64,000 nt of DNA from Halichoerus grypus (Eukaryota > Chordata > Mammalia > Carnivora > Phocidae). Both the position numbers and the translations under genes were made by a program. The stretch spans positions 40,434,603 through 40,498,602 of the forward strand of contig NC_135715.1 of assembly GCF_964656455.1 (NCBI RefSeq), read 5' to 3'. The notes below the pieces were generated by a model. That model was not told where the DNA came from. It did not search any database and saw only the letters and a list, made by a program, of their open reading frames with translations. Shown piece after piece: positions 23,516 to 36,200 of the stretch. Numbering within the stretch: the stretch's first letter is position 1; each line of letters starts with the position of its first letter.

Positions 23516-23649
23516 TGGATATGTGCAAATACAGGGATGTTTGTATATTTACAGAGAAAATTCCTTGAATCATTTTTTTTCCTTTATATTAGGCCAGTCT
23601 TTTGCTGAACATGTGTGAAGAAGGGGGGGTGAGAAATTTAAGAGAACAA

Positions 23650-24220
23650 TGAACTAAAGTGAAATAATAGCTATTTCATATTCACCAGAATGGTTAATTA
23701 AAAAAAAACACTAACATTATTGAATATAATTATGGATGTAGAGCAACTTGGATCATTGATATCTGCTGGTCAGAATGTAAAATTAAACCACTTTAGAAAA
23801 AAATGTCAGTTTATTTAAAATTTAAGTGTAAACATACATGTCTATATTATGACCCAGGAATTCCATACCTGGGTATTTATACAAGAGAATGAAACAAACA
23901 CCCACAAAAGGAATGACAAGGGAATATTTCTATCAGCCATAATCAAAATCATCAAAGCCTAAAGATACCCTAAATGTCCACAATGGGATAATAAAAAAAA
24001 TATAATAGCTATATAAAAATGAACAATTATTCAATAATAAAGAGGAAGATGGAAGGTATTACAGATGCAATGCAGCAACACGGATATATTTCAAAAGCAT
24101 TCCAGTGAGTTATAGTCAGAAACTAAAGAGTACATGAAATATAATTCCATTTATCTGAAGTTCTACAATAGAGTAGGCAAAATGGATCTATAATAGTAGA
24201 AATCAAAAAGTGGTTGCTTC
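23650..24220 (+). mobile_element. Old L1 3' region, part 1 (split by a nested L1)
   Basis: 'TATGACCCAGGAATTCCATA', 'CTAAATGTCCACAATGGGAT' and 'AATTCCATTTATCTGAAGTT' are old L1 ORF2 end/3' UTR sequence. The text breaks off at 'AGTGGTTGCTTC' (24209-24220) and resumes at 26661. Confidence 0.75.
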
Positions 24221-26660
24221 AATAAAATTGATAAGTCTGTAGCCAGGCTAACTAGGAAAAAAAGAAGGAAGACACAGATTACTGATATCAAAAATGAAAG
24301 AGGGGACATCACCATACATACCATGGATATTAAAAGGAAAATAAAGGCATATTATGAGCAACTCTTTGCCCACAAATTTGATAACCTAGATGAAATGGAC
24401 CAATTCCTTTAAAAACACAATCTTCCAAAAGTCACACATGTAGAAATAGATAATATATATAGGCTTATATCTACAAAAGAAGTTAAATCAGTAAACAATA
24501 ACCTTCCAAAACATGAAGCTCCAGACCAATATGGATTCACTGGTAAATTTACCAAACATTTAAAAAAATATATACAAATTCTCTACAATCCTTTCCAGAA
24601 GATAGAAGCAGGGGGACTACTTCCTAACGATTTCTATGATGTCTGCATCACTCCAATACTAAAACCAGAAAAAAAAAAAAATTACAAGAAACTACAGACC
24701 ATTATCTGTACATATCTATCTCATGAACATAGATGCAAAAACCCACAACAAAATATAGGTAAATCAAATGCAACAATATATAAAAACGATTATATACCAT
24801 GATCAAGTGAGATTTATCCAGGTACAAGCCTAGTTCAGAAGTCAAAAAACCAAATGTTTTCCATTACATCAATAGGCTAAAGATGACAAATCACTTGATG
24901 ATATAAATAGATGCAGAAAAAAACATGTGACAAAATTCAACCACCATTCATAAAAAAAAAAAAAAAGACTCAGCAAACTAGGAATAGAGGGCAACTTCCA
25001 CAACTTGATAAAGAACATCTACAAAAAATTCTGCAACCAACATCACCCTTAATGATGAGAAATTGGATGTTTTCCTAATAAGATTAGGAGCAAGGCAAGG
25101 ATGTCCTCTCCCACCAGTTCTTTTTTACATTGCACTGAAAGTCCTAGCTAATGCAATAAGTAAAGAAAAGGACATACAATTGCACTGATTAGGAAGAAAG
25201 AAATAAAACTGTCTTAGTCCACAGATGACAGATTGTCAATGTAGAAAATTGGAAAAAAATGGCCAATTTTAATTAGGAACTAATAAGCAACTATAACAAA
25301 GCTGCTGTATATAAGATCCAGTCACCCACTTTCTTATATACCAGCAATGAATAAGTGGAATTTGAAATTAAAAATGCAATACCATTTATATCAGCACCTC
25401 CCAAAATGAAATACTTAAGTATAAATCTAACTATGTACAATACCTATATCAGGAAAATTACAAAACTCTGATGAAAGAAATGAAAGAATAACTAAATAAA
25501 TGGAAAGATATTCCATGTTCTTGTGTAGAAGGGATAAATGTTTTCAAGGTGTCAGTTTTTTGCCAATTAGTTTACAGATTAAATGCAATCCCAATAAAAA
25601 TCCCTAAAAATTATTTTCTGGGTATCAACCATCTGATTACAGAGTTTATATGGAAGGGCAAAAGACCTGGAATAACTTGCTAAATATTGAAGAAGACCAA
25701 TGTCAGAGGAATGATACTCCATGACTTTAAGCCTTATTACAAACCTACAGTAATCAAGACTGTGGTATTGGTGAAAGAATAGGTATCACAACTGTTAGAA
25801 TGGCCCAACCTCAAAACACTAACACTAAACCCTGGCAAGAATGGGGAACAGGAACTCTAATCCATTGCTAGTGGGAACGCTTTTGTACAGCCACTTTGGA
25901 AGACAGTTTAGAAGGTTCTTATAAAACTAAACATACTCTTACCATATGACTCAGCAATCAAACTCCTTGATATTTGCCCAAAGAAGTGGAAAACTTATGT
26001 CCACACAAAAAACTGGACAGATGTTTATAGCAGCTTATTCATAATTATCAAAACTTGGAAGGAACTAAGATGTCCTTCAGTAGTTGAATGGATAAATAAA
26101 CTGTAACACATTCAGACAATGGAATGTAATTCAGTGCTAAAAAGAAGTTGGCTATCAAGCCATGAAAATACAGAGAGGACTTAAATGCATATTAGTAAGT
26201 TAAAGAAGCCAACATGAAAAGGCTACATACTGTATGATCCCAACTATATGAGATTCTGGAAAAGGAAAACTATGGAGACAGTAAAAAGATCAGTGATTGC
26301 CAGAAATTAGGGTATAGGGAAGGATAAATATGCACAGCACAGAGGATTTTTAGGGCAGTGAAACTCTTTTGTATGATACTATAATAATATATACATGTCG
26401 TTATACAACTGTCAAAACCATAGAATGTACAAAACCAAGAGTGAACCCTAAAGTGAACTATGAACTTTGGGTGATAATGATGTGTTGATATAGCTTCATT
26501 AATTGTAACAAATATACCAGTCACTCTGGTGTGGGATGTTGACAGTGGGAAAAGCTATGCATGTGTGGGGGCAAGGGGTATATGGTAAATCTCTATATTT
26601 TCCCCCTCAATTTTGCTGTGGCCTAAAACTGCTTTAAACAATAAAGGTTATTAATTTTTC
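24221..26660 (+). mobile_element. Old L1 nested in another L1 (RT region to 3' end)
   Basis: Begins in the ORF2 region before RT ('AAGGCATATTATGAGCAACT'), passes 'AGGATGTCCTCTCCCACCAG', then jumps near 25788 to 'CATCACTGTTAGAATGG'-like sequence, so several hundred bases are deleted inside. The 3' UTR includes 'GGACTTTGGGTGATAATGAT'-like and 'GCATGTGTGGGGGCAAGGGG' text and ends 'AATAAAGGTTATTAA'. Flanked by AGTGGTTGCTTC (24209-24220) and AGTGATTGTTTTC (26661-26673), a decayed target duplication. All frames are broken. Confidence 0.85.
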
Positions 26661-26870
26661 AGTGATTGTTTTCTAGGGAAAATTAAATGAAAAGAGGCAA
26701 GTGGATCTTTTTCAGATAATATAAACGTCTTATATCTTGATTGGGGTTATGGTTACACAGGTGTATACAATTGTCAAAACTCAACAAACTTATAATTAAT
26801 GTCTACAATCTATGCATTTTATTTTGTTAAAAGTATATGTCAATAAAAAGTTTAAGATATCTAACACTTG
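26661..26870 (+). mobile_element. Old L1 3' end, part 2 (continuation of 23650-24220)
   Basis: Resumes the interrupted L1 3' UTR: 'TATATCTTGATTGGGGTTAT', 'GGTGTATACAATTGTCAAAA', 'CTATGCATTTTATTTTG' and 'GTCAATAAAAAGTTTA' at the 3' end. Confidence 0.75.
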
Positions 26871-27970
26871 ATTGACAAGAACAGATATGTGATATTAACA
26901 GCAATTATTTTGAGTGTGAAGTCCATTATTTGACTCTAAAGTATAATCTATGTCATATTGGTCTCAGCTGAGTCTTGCATCCCTTACGTTCATGAGCCAA
27001 ACCAGGTCAAAAACTTGGAATTTACTCTTTCTGCAGAAATAAACAGGAAATAACAGGAAATATACAAATCTCACTGTAACTTGATCATTAAGACAAATTC
27101 GTGCCCAACTTCAGTTTTTTATTGAACAGCTGTAGAAAACAGTTACATTCCACAGGTGTTCAAAATTGTTTGCAGCAGCTTATCTTATATATTTTTCCTC
27201 CCATCTAGCCATATCAGAGTAAACTATTCAAGAAAAAAATATACTGAAATTCTTGGCAAAGTAAGATAGTGAATATCAAAGGTAAATAAATATATATGTT
27301 TATATATAATTTATATTTCACTTATAACATTTATTTTTATATATTTATGCATGTATGAACATATATATAAACTGTGTTGTGAATATGTGTAAAAGATGTG
27401 TACATGTGTTAAAAATATATGTATGTGTGTATTTTTTTTCTTATGAAACCATTAGATAATGCCTCTTTAATAAAATAAGGGGTGTACAAATTTAATTCCA
27501 CACTGAAATTTTCAAAATATAAACTTTCAAAATCAAAGGAACAGAATGCAAAACAAAAACATTTGAATTCTGTCTCTGATGAGCTTTCTAAAATAACACT
27601 TTGTAAGGAAATATTGGCTCAATTTGAAACATTCCTAATAAAGGTATATAAAAACTATTTGTTAACATAAGAGTTTAGAATTAAGGGAAAAAAGATTTTA
27701 ATTACATTGTTAGAATCTGTAAAATACCGCATAAAAACATCACTTGATGTTTATAATTTTGTAAATGTTAGCTTGTTTTATTGTTATGTACAAATGACTA
27801 AAATCAAATCATTAGCGTTGAGATAAAACAGAAGGAAGGAAAATATTGTGAAGATCAAATTTTACTGACTGGAGGGCATCTTTGTTTTATAATATTGGTA
27901 GAGAAGTAGCTGCCACAAGAACGGGCCTTGTTATATGTGAAAGGAGTGCCTCGATGAGGACAAAAGGCAA
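26870..27970. other. Unassigned AT-rich sequence
   Basis: No gene or clear repeat. An open frame at 27482-27670 is short and without a recognisable motif. The stretch 27290-27440 is rich in TATA/ATGTGT simple sequence. Confidence 0.45.
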
Positions 27971-28001
27971 CCCAAGTGTCCACCCATAGATAAATAAAGA
28001 A

Positions 28002-28041
<40 letters not shown>

Positions 28042-28510
28042 GAATATTTCTCAGCCATAAAAAAGAATAAGATCTTGCCATTTGCAACAACATGGATGAA
28101 CCTAGAGGGTATTATGCTAAGTGAAATAAGTCAGACAGAGAAAGGAAAATCATATGATTTCACTTATATGTGGAACCTAAAACAAACAAAGAATAAACAA
28201 AAAGCAGAAATGAGTCCACAAGTACAAAGAACAAACTGATGACTGCCAGAGGGGAGGGTGGTGAGGGGTGGGCAAAATGGGTGAAAGAGAGTGGGAGGTA
28301 CAAGCTCTCATTATAAAATTAATAAGACTTGGGGATAAAAGAGACAACATAGGGAATATAGTTAATGATACTGTAATAGTCTCGTATGTAGATAGTAGCT
28401 ACACTAGTGAGCATATATAGAGGGTTGTCAAATCACTACGTTGTGCACCTAAAATGAATGTAACATTATGTGTCAAATATAATTCAATAAAAAATAAGTA
28501 AATAAAAATA
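27970..28510 (+). mobile_element. L1 3' end (ORF2 tail and 3' UTR)
   Basis: 'GGCAACCCAAGTGTCCACCC', 'TTGCAACAACATGGATGAAC', 'TATGCTAAGTGAAATAAGTC' and 'ATCACTACGTTGTGCACCTA', ending in an A-rich tail (28480-28510). Older than the young L1s but clearer than the elements upstream. Contains the microsatellite at 28003-28041. Confidence 0.88.
28003..28041. repeat. Compound (TC)n(AC)n microsatellite
   Basis: About ten TC units followed by about nine AC units, replacing the L1 codons normally between 'AAAGAAGATGTG' and 'GGAATATTA'. Confidence 0.95.
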
Positions 28511-28519
28511 AAACAGTTT

Positions 28520-30540
28520 ATAAAATATAAGAGACAATAGTAAAATAAAAATGGTGCATAAGATAATAGAAAGTGACTATATAATGCTTATTCTGAAAGA
28601 GAACAATAATTGGACAAGAAGAAATGAGGAAATGTAAGCACTGAAAAAGAGAAGAGACTAAACAAAGAAAATGGAGACAAAGGATCTCATCACAATAGCA
28701 TACAAGGCACTTTTCTCTTTTATACTTCAGGTTGGCCCTCTTCAATCTGTTTTAGATCTGTTCTTACACTTGACCATGGGCCATGCTTATTATAATTGAG
28801 ATATGACTTATTTGTTACAGAATAAAAGAGCTATTAACATGAACAGGGATACATTCCTAAAAACCATGCAGGTTGTTTAAGGCCAACAACCATGATGACA
28901 GCCGAATCACATTTTCTGACGGGTACCTCTGGCATAAAATATTTGAAGATCATCCCCATCTTTAGGCACATATTCCTTCTCATATTTCAAAGAAATGATG
29001 CAACAGAAGTCTTGATTACTTTGGATCATTCCCATCAATATTATTATTATTGTTTACCCAGTAGAATTTGCATCATTTAAAAAGAAATACCCTCATAAAT
29101 TAATAATTTTATTTAAAAATCTGAAACACATATGAACTTGTCAGAACAATCTGATTTGCTTTAACCTCATAAGTGAGCAAAAGTACTTTTGACAAAATAG
29201 TAAATGAGACCTAGGGTGTGTCCCCAGTCTGGCACATAAACCATAGCATTATAATTATTCTTAACAGCCATTAATATACATGATCCATCAATCAGCAAGA
29301 AAGCATGATCCTGATTTAGCAACTCAGATGAAAAGGCTCAGATGAAAAGGTCCACCTACTGTAGACCTTGATCTTTTAAATGGGGATCTCATTCTTCAAG
29401 TCATTTAAGACCACAGTAAAATCTGCATGTTTACACTCATGATCAATGTACAATTTTTGCTTAATCTTGAATCTTTAGATATAATAAGAAAATACATTCA
29501 GACCTGGATTTCTAGATAAGCATACTTTTGTTTTCATAGTTAAGTGGATTCAAATAACATTTTTGTGCTTTGAGTGAACATTAATTTCTGTTTTAGGTCT
29601 TTTGTGCCAGAGCATTCCATACTTTCTTTCTCTTGCTCTCTCATCTATTATTTTCCTTTCTTACTCTGTGGTCTATGGATACGTTATTAATCTTTTGGCA
29701 TACTGAGAACTTGAAAATACTTTCTATATTATTGTATAGATTATATTATATAAATTAAATTATATAAATATATAATTTATATTATATAATTATATAAATT
29801 AAATCAAATGTTTCCCAAGGATACACTGTGTTTTTTCCTTGTTTGTGACAGTTGTAATGTTATTGTAATTTTCTAATCAAATATCATATAAACTGGTAAA
29901 ATATTGATGTGAACATGGTTTTTACTGTGAAAACAATTTAATTATCAAATACATTATTAATAGAATTAATTAAACACTACTATCAAGGAACATGTGGGTA
30001 AAATAATGGTAAAATATCAGGATAAATAGCATTAATATTTTTTTCTCAGAATGCTTCATAAATTTATTTTAATTTCTTCCTCTGAGTTGAATATACTGAG
30101 ACTGAAAATCCTTAGTGTACTTTAGGAACATATTTCATACAAGAAGTTTTTTGTGGCCCACAATCAATGGACTCATTAAAATAGAGACCTCACCTTTAAA
30201 TCAAATTTCTAGTGAATATTCACTTATAAATGCTTACTTATTATAATATTAGTTGTGTTATTTTTATGATGATCTGATTTAGCACTTAAAAAAAATTGTC
30301 CTTAGCACAACTGGTCAAATCACAAAAACCAAGCTTCCATATTATATATATTTTCAAAAATAAGTTGTAAACATTTTGGTGTACCTTTTCTTTTCATGAA
30401 GCAATACATTATTGTATATTTGTTTTTGCTTTGAAATATTGAAACATAGAATTTAAGTGATGCAGAAAAGTACAAAATTATTACCTAGGGAGATGTTATT
30501 TCCTAAGATAGCCTGTGTGGTTAAAAAAATAGGATATATG
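28520..30540. other. Unique AT-rich sequence with a palindromic AT block
   Basis: No gene or repeat recognised. The block 29735-29815 is built almost wholly of A and T with repeated TTATATAAATTAAAT units and inverted symmetry. Confidence 0.45.
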
Positions 30541-30544
30541 GAAT

Positions 30545-30680
30545 GGGGGTTAGAGAGTGCATTTGTGATGAGCACTAGGTGATATAAAGAAGTGTTGAAT
30601 CACTAAATTGTACACCTGAAGCTTACTAATATTACCCTGTATGTTAACAAACTGAAATTTAAATAAAAACTTTAAAAAAT
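30545..30680 (+). mobile_element. Short L1 3' UTR end, 5'-truncated
   Basis: 'GTGATGAGCACTAGGTGATA', 'TTGAATCACTAAATTGTACA' and 'AACTGAAATTTAAATAAAAA' are the last ~130 bases of carnivore L1 3' UTR. Confidence 0.85.
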
Positions 30681-31055
30681 AGATTATATGAAGTATTAAG
30701 AGACTGGCACTGTTCAGTTTTATACATGCATGTGTTTGTGAATATGAATATATAAATATACTTAATGCTGTAGGAACATAAAATAGTGTATATTGATTCT
30801 CTATTAATAAAGAAGATAAAATTAGCACCGTAACTCTTGCCGATACCTTCCGTCACTTTAGAAAAACCTCCTAAGAAGTATATGGTTTTAACTTATCACA
30901 AATAATGAAAAATGTGTTCTGCATTTTAAAAATATTACATTAACTGTTTAATATTAGTTTCAAATTTCAACCTAGCGATTGTTAATGGACACTTAACAAT
31001 TTTTCCCCTTTGTGGTATCTTAATTTTAATTTTTTTCTTAATTGAATTTCACAAT

Positions 31056-31304
31056 GAGTTTTCTTTTTCTCACAACTGTTTATCAGTGCTCTATTTCTGA
31101 GTTACTTCATATTTGAAAATTAATATCCATTATATTTCTAATCAAATGGCATCATGGCTGGGTAAAAATATTCTGGGATCATAGGAACTCTCAACATTTT
31201 GTAGACACTGATACATCCTTTCTCCTTAGATTTGAATTACATTGTGAGTGAACTTGAGGTCAACCTGAGTAACCACCTCCATACCTGGTGAGGGCATTTG
31301 CTTC
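31056..31304. repeat. Direct duplication, copy 1 (249 bp)
   Basis: Matches 33495-33736 along its whole length with 5 substitutions and one 7-base difference (this copy has the extra bases within 'GGAACTCTCAACATTTTG'). Flanks of the two copies do not match. Part of the text resembles the antisense of an old LINE ('CTCAACATTTTGTAGACACT'). Confidence 0.95.
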
Positions 31305-31607
31305 TTTTTCTTCTCATTAGATACTTGAATAACTTTTCTTAATCCATTTATCTCATATATGTACATATGGACATTTTTCATTCTGCAATCAGATGAACAG
31401 TAGCACCCTTGTATGTTTTCTACTGGAAAGTCAGTTTCCATTTCACAACTTTTTTTTTCTTTTGTTGTACCTCTGAGTACCTTTCCTATTTAATTTGTGT
31501 GTTCTTTTCCTCAGATACTCCAAATCTGCCTGAAACTCCCCCCTTGAATATGGTAATTAAATGCTATGACAAGCAATTTGAAGCCTGAAACTTAGAATTA
31601 AGTAATT

Positions 31608-31809
31608 TTTTTTGTTTTGTTTAAAGATTTATTTATTTATTTTAGAGAGAGAGAGGAGAGAGAGCATGAGGGTAAAAGGGCAGAGGGAGAGGGAGAGAAT
31701 CTCAAGCAGACTCTGCCCTGAGCATGGAGCCTGACGCAGGGCTCGATCTCATGAGCTAAGCTGAAACCAAGAGTGGGATGCCTGACTGACTGTGCCACCC
31801 AGGCACCCC
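31608..31809 (-). mobile_element. Can-SINE, full length, minus strand, diverged
   Basis: 'AAAGATTTATTTATTTATTT' tail to GTGCCACCCAGGCACCCC. Target duplication TAAGTAATT at 31599-31607 and 31810-31818. The middle lacks the usual 'GATCCTGGGATCATGACC' wording. Confidence 0.93.
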
Positions 31810-31984
31810 TAAGTAATTGTTTTATTTTGAGATAACCTATTAAGCACAGTTTACTAATCATGTCTAAAGACAATATGGTAGAGTACAAATATGAAAAAAT
31901 TGAATATTAAAATTATATCAGAATAAACATATATTGTACTAAACAAAGTAAGGTAATTGCATTCATTCTAAATCTGTACCCCAA

Positions 31985-32140
31985 AGACCTGGTTTTAAAT
32001 ACTGCAATTACTGACTGTTTAATAGTGGACAAGCACTAATATTTCTGAGCTACTGATTTCTCATTTGTGAAATGGAGCTAATATATATGAATATCAAATC
32101 TAATATCTCAGCACTCAATAAATACTAGACATAAATTATC
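31985..32140 (+). repeat. MIR-like fragment
   Basis: 'TGAGCTACTGATTTCTCATT', 'TGTGAAATGGAGCTAATA' and 'CAGCACTCAATAAATACTAG' follow MIR order. Confidence 0.6.
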
Positions 32141-32172
32141 ACCTTCCATCACAGCTTAAGATTTACTATATG

Positions 32173-32376
32173 GGGGCGCCTGGGTGGCTCAGTTGGTTGA
32201 GTGACTGCCTTCGGCTCAGGTCATGATCCTGGAGTCCCTGGATCGAGTCCCACATCGGGCTCCCTGCTCGGCAGGGAGTCTGCTTCTCCCTCTGACCCTC
32301 CCCCCTCTCATGTGCTGTCTCTCTCATTCTCTCTCTCTCAAATAAATAAATAAAATCTTAAAAAAAAAAAAAAAAA
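32173..32376 (+). mobile_element. Can-SINE, young subtype, full length
   Basis: GGGCGCCTGGGTGGCTCAG head, subtype marks CTGGAGTCC and CTCTGACCCTCCCCCCTCTC, T-free A tail of about 20. Perfect 16-bp target duplication AAGATTTACTATATGG at 32158-32173 and 32377-32392. Confidence 0.97.
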
Positions 32377-32392
32377 AAGATTTACTATATGG

Positions 32393-33494
32393 AAAGTATA
32401 ATAGCAAACAAGTATATTATTTTGTCGATTGCCTATATAAATATTTTTGAAATACTTTTAGATGTGAATATTGTCCTTTGTAACCTATAATTAGTATTAA
32501 GGTAAGAATATATATGCCTCTAGCTAAATAGCCCAGATGCATATACTTTTCAAGATAATATGTCTTTAACATTAATTGTTTAACACTAAGGTATATTAAC
32601 AATGAATCACACTATGAATGTATTATTTTTAGCTTATTTTAATTACTCTGAATTCCTATCCAAAGGTTAATATAGTCCTATATATCAACTACTAAAACTC
32701 ACACAATTTGTGAACCTAAATTGTTTATTCTCTATGAGATTTACTGGCTCTAAACTGTTTAGTGAACTGTCATTATCTTTCCATTTAAAGAATTAGTTAA
32801 GGCTGTAAACATTACGAAAATTCATCTGGGACATCCAAAGGTAGAAATAAAAATAATGAGCAAGGACTTTTTAATAATGTGAAGTGCCCTACTTAATTTG
32901 GAAGTACAAGTGTACAGACAAGATAGAAAAACATGTTTATATTAAAGTATTCACAAAGCAAAATTGAAAAACAGAAAGGGACAAATTAAAGAGGAAAAGC
33001 AAAGCTTTGGAAAATCAACAGCTTCAAATTCTATTGCTCTATCTCTCTGAAAAGGTTAGAGTGCTTTCAAGTTAAGAGAATATATAAATTTGGGGGCTCA
33101 GACCTCTTGAGTTTAGTTACACCCACCACCTGAACTACAGGTCAGACCTAGGATGGTCAGTTAAAGAGGAAACTGATGAATAACAATTATAACTCCAAGA
33201 AAAACTGCAACATTGGAACACTAAGTTTGGCTTACTAAATCCCTTTATAAATTATTTTGGTTAGATTACTTGTAGTGTCTCATTAACAATTATAATGCAT
33301 TTATTTTGGTAGAATTCTTTTCCATTCATATTATTTTCCACAGACATAGCAGTCCACATCAAGGTTAAATGTGAGAAAAATTTCAGTGAAATTATTTTCC
33401 ACAACCTTATTTATATAACACACAAAAAACAGTCTGTAGAGAGGATGGGATTTATTAGTAAATAAAAATACTTATTTTTTCTTCCTCAAATGAC
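32393..33494. other. Unique AT-rich sequence
   Basis: No recognisable gene or repeat. Confidence 0.45.
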
Positions 33495-33736
33495 GAGTTT
33501 TCTTTTTCTCACAACTGTTTATCAGTGCTCTATTTCTGAGTTACTTCATATTTGAAAATTAATATCCATTATATTTCTAATCAAATGGCATCATAGCTGG
33601 GTAAAAATATTCTGGGATCATAGGAACATTTTGTAGACACTGATACATCCTCTCTCCTTAGATTTGAATTACATTGTGAGTGAACCTGAGGTCAACCTGA
33701 GTAACTGCCTCCATACCTGGTGAGGGCATTTGCTTC
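33495..33736. repeat. Direct duplication, copy 2 (242 bp)
   Basis: Second copy of 31056-31304, about 98% identical over aligned bases and lacking 7 bases. Same orientation, 2.4 kb downstream. Confidence 0.95.
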
Positions 33737-34700
33737 AATAGATGAATGAGGATCAATGATAGATACATTTATTTTGCTTCACTGCAAATATTTCAAAAAA
33801 AAAAAAATCTAACTTCCAAAGGAGGGGTCCACAGGATGTGTTTGTATTGTAATAGAATAGTTCTCAGTATTGGAATAGTATATTCTATCAAAGTTAAAAA
33901 AAAAAGTGCAAAGAAAAAGTTTAACATTCTTATGTGAAAATACTTGTATCTATTTAAATAATTTATGTTGAAATCAATGTGCATTATGAATATTTGTAAT
34001 TTTTCATCAATTTATTTCCTTTTCTTTGTTTTCTCATTCTTTTTTTTTTGCAAATTATCTTTATCTTAAGTTTTCTACTGAGTCTTAATCAACAAACAGG
34101 TTCTAAGCTCTTCAGTTCAAAACTAAAATGAATAAGCAAGGAAGAAAATAGAAAGATAAAAACCTCTTCCTTGTCCCCCAAGTCATAATTCCTTTCTTAG
34201 ACATACATAAACCCCTTTAGTTGTTCCAAATCATTGTTTCTATGTTGAGACAGGGTATTTTTCAAAATATTTAGTAACATTTGAGAACTGTGAGTTTTAT
34301 ATTTGCAATTAATATTTCTTTATCTTGATGTTATAATGATAGTCTCCTGTATTTTCTTCCGAGATTTTGTACTTTGTTTTCATTTCAGGTCATTTTTCTA
34401 TCTGCAATTTATGTTTACTTATGGTATAGGGTAGAGAACTTGCTTTTATTTTTTTCTCCCGTAATGTCCTAGTACCATATATTGATAGGTTAATCCATTT
34501 TCCCTCTAATTTTTAATGTGTTCTAGGTTGTATATATATATTTCGATTTAGGGGCTATTTAAGGAATAAAAGGTATGAGCTTGACTCTATGCAAACTTCT
34601 GCCTTACAGTTAGGTAACTCTGTAATTTACTATCCAATCAAGGACACTTTGAGGATGAAGTAGAGATACTGACATTTCAGATAAACTGGAATTGTAAATT
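33737..34700. other. Unassigned AT-rich sequence
   Basis: Nothing gene-like. May include diverged old LINE sequence leading into the next feature. Confidence 0.4.
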
Positions 34701-36200
34701 TCTGGCTTTCATCAAATTTGAGAAAATTCCAGCAATTATTTCTTCAACATTATCTTCTGCTCTAGTATCTACTTCCTCTTCTTTTGTAACAGTAATTAAG
34801 CACATGTTTAAATCACTTGATATTATAACAAAGGTCTCTGATATTCTGGTTTTTAAAAAAATATTTTTTCTTTTTGTTCTTCACATGAATAATGTGTATT
34901 GATATATCATGAAATCACTCTTTCCTCTGTAATATTCTGCTTTACGTTCATTAAGTAAATTTTAGATACTATATTTTTTAGTTCCATAATTTATATATTC
35001 AATAATTTCTAGTTTTCTGCAGTGATGTCTTTTAAAATATTTTTATTCACAATAAGCACATTTATATAAAAAAAACTCATTCAAAAGAGTTGTAATAGTT
35101 GCTTTAAAATTTCTGACTGACATTTTTGAATTTTGGGTTATCTTAGGGCCTGTTTCAATTAATTTTTTTCCCTTGGGGATATGTTTCATTTTTCTGGTTC
35201 TTTCTATGTTGGGTAATTTTATTTTATTATTTTTTTTAATTTTTTTATTGTTATGTTAATCCCCATACATTACATCATTAGTTTTAGATATAGTGTTCCA
35301 TGATTCATTGTTTGTGCATAATACCCAGTGCTCCATGCAGAACGTGCCCTCCTCAATACCCATCACCAGGCTAACCCATCCTCCCACCCCCCTCCCCTCT
35401 AGAACCCTCAGTTTGTTTTTCAGAGTCCATTGTCTCTCATGGTTCTTCTCCCCCTCCAATTTCCCCCCCTTCATTCTTCCCCTCCTGCTACATTCTTCTT
35501 CTTCTTTTTTTCTTTCTTAACATATATTGCATTATTTGTTTCAGAGGTACAGATCTGAGATTCAACAGTCTTACACAATTCACAGCGCTTACCAGAGCAC
35601 ATACCCTCCCCAGTGTCCATCACCCAGTCACCCCATCCCTCCCACGCCACCCCCCACTCCAGCAACCCTCAGTTTGTTTCCTGAGATTAAGAATTCCTCA
35701 TATCAGTGAGGTCATATGATACATGTCTTTCTCTGTTTGACTTATTTCGCTCAGCATAATACCCTCCAGTTCCATCCACGTCGTTGCAAATGGCAAGATC
35801 TTATTTCTATGTTGGGTAATTTTAAATTATATATTGGATATTATGACTTAGAGATTCTAGATTCTTTTTTTTTTTTTTTTTTTACTTTTCCCAATGAAGT
35901 TTGTTTCTTTTGAAGTGGCAAACAATTATCTTTACAGGACTTGAATGTGAGAATCTATTTCTTGGGAAGCAGCTCTAATCTGACTTCATACTTCGTCTTT
36001 AGCTGCTCAGATCTAGTCTATGCATGCAGAGTTCAGGAGTTAGTCAGGATTAGGGGTAGACAAAAATTGGAGATTCTTTATCTCTTTTCCTTCCTGGATT
36101 CTGTAACTCTTCAGCAATTACAGTGTCCCTGTCCTCAGTTTTCTGGCTTCTCTGCCCAAAAAGTCACCAATGCTTTTTCCTAAAATACAGCAGATTAGGA
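34700..36200 (-). repeat. Ancient L1-like 5' region, interrupted by a younger L1
   Basis: Plus-strand text such as 'CAGCAATTATTTCTTCAACA', 'AATAATTTCTAGTTTTCTGC' and 'TTTTTGAATTTTGGGTTATC' follows the order of antisense old L1 ORF1/5' UTR-type sequence. The same text continues across the younger L1 insertion (35201-35824). Boundaries and family uncertain. Confidence 0.45.
35222..35803 (-). mobile_element. Young L1 3' end, 5'-truncated, with perfect target duplication
   Basis: Antisense L1 3' UTR: T-rich tail at 35222-35246, 'ATCATTAGTTTTAGATATAG', 'CAGTGCTCCATGCAGAACGT', then the start of ORF2's end at 'GCAAATGGCAAGAT' (35786-35800) where it stops. A perfect 21-bp duplication flanks it: 35201-35221 and 35804-35824 (TTTCTATGTTGGGTAA...). 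Matches 12081-12630 of the inverted L1. Confidence 0.97.

Noticed and set aside
30545..30680. Target duplication around the short L1 tail
   Set aside because: AT-rich flanks give only vague similarity (GGATATATGGAA against AGATTATATGAA), not enough to claim.
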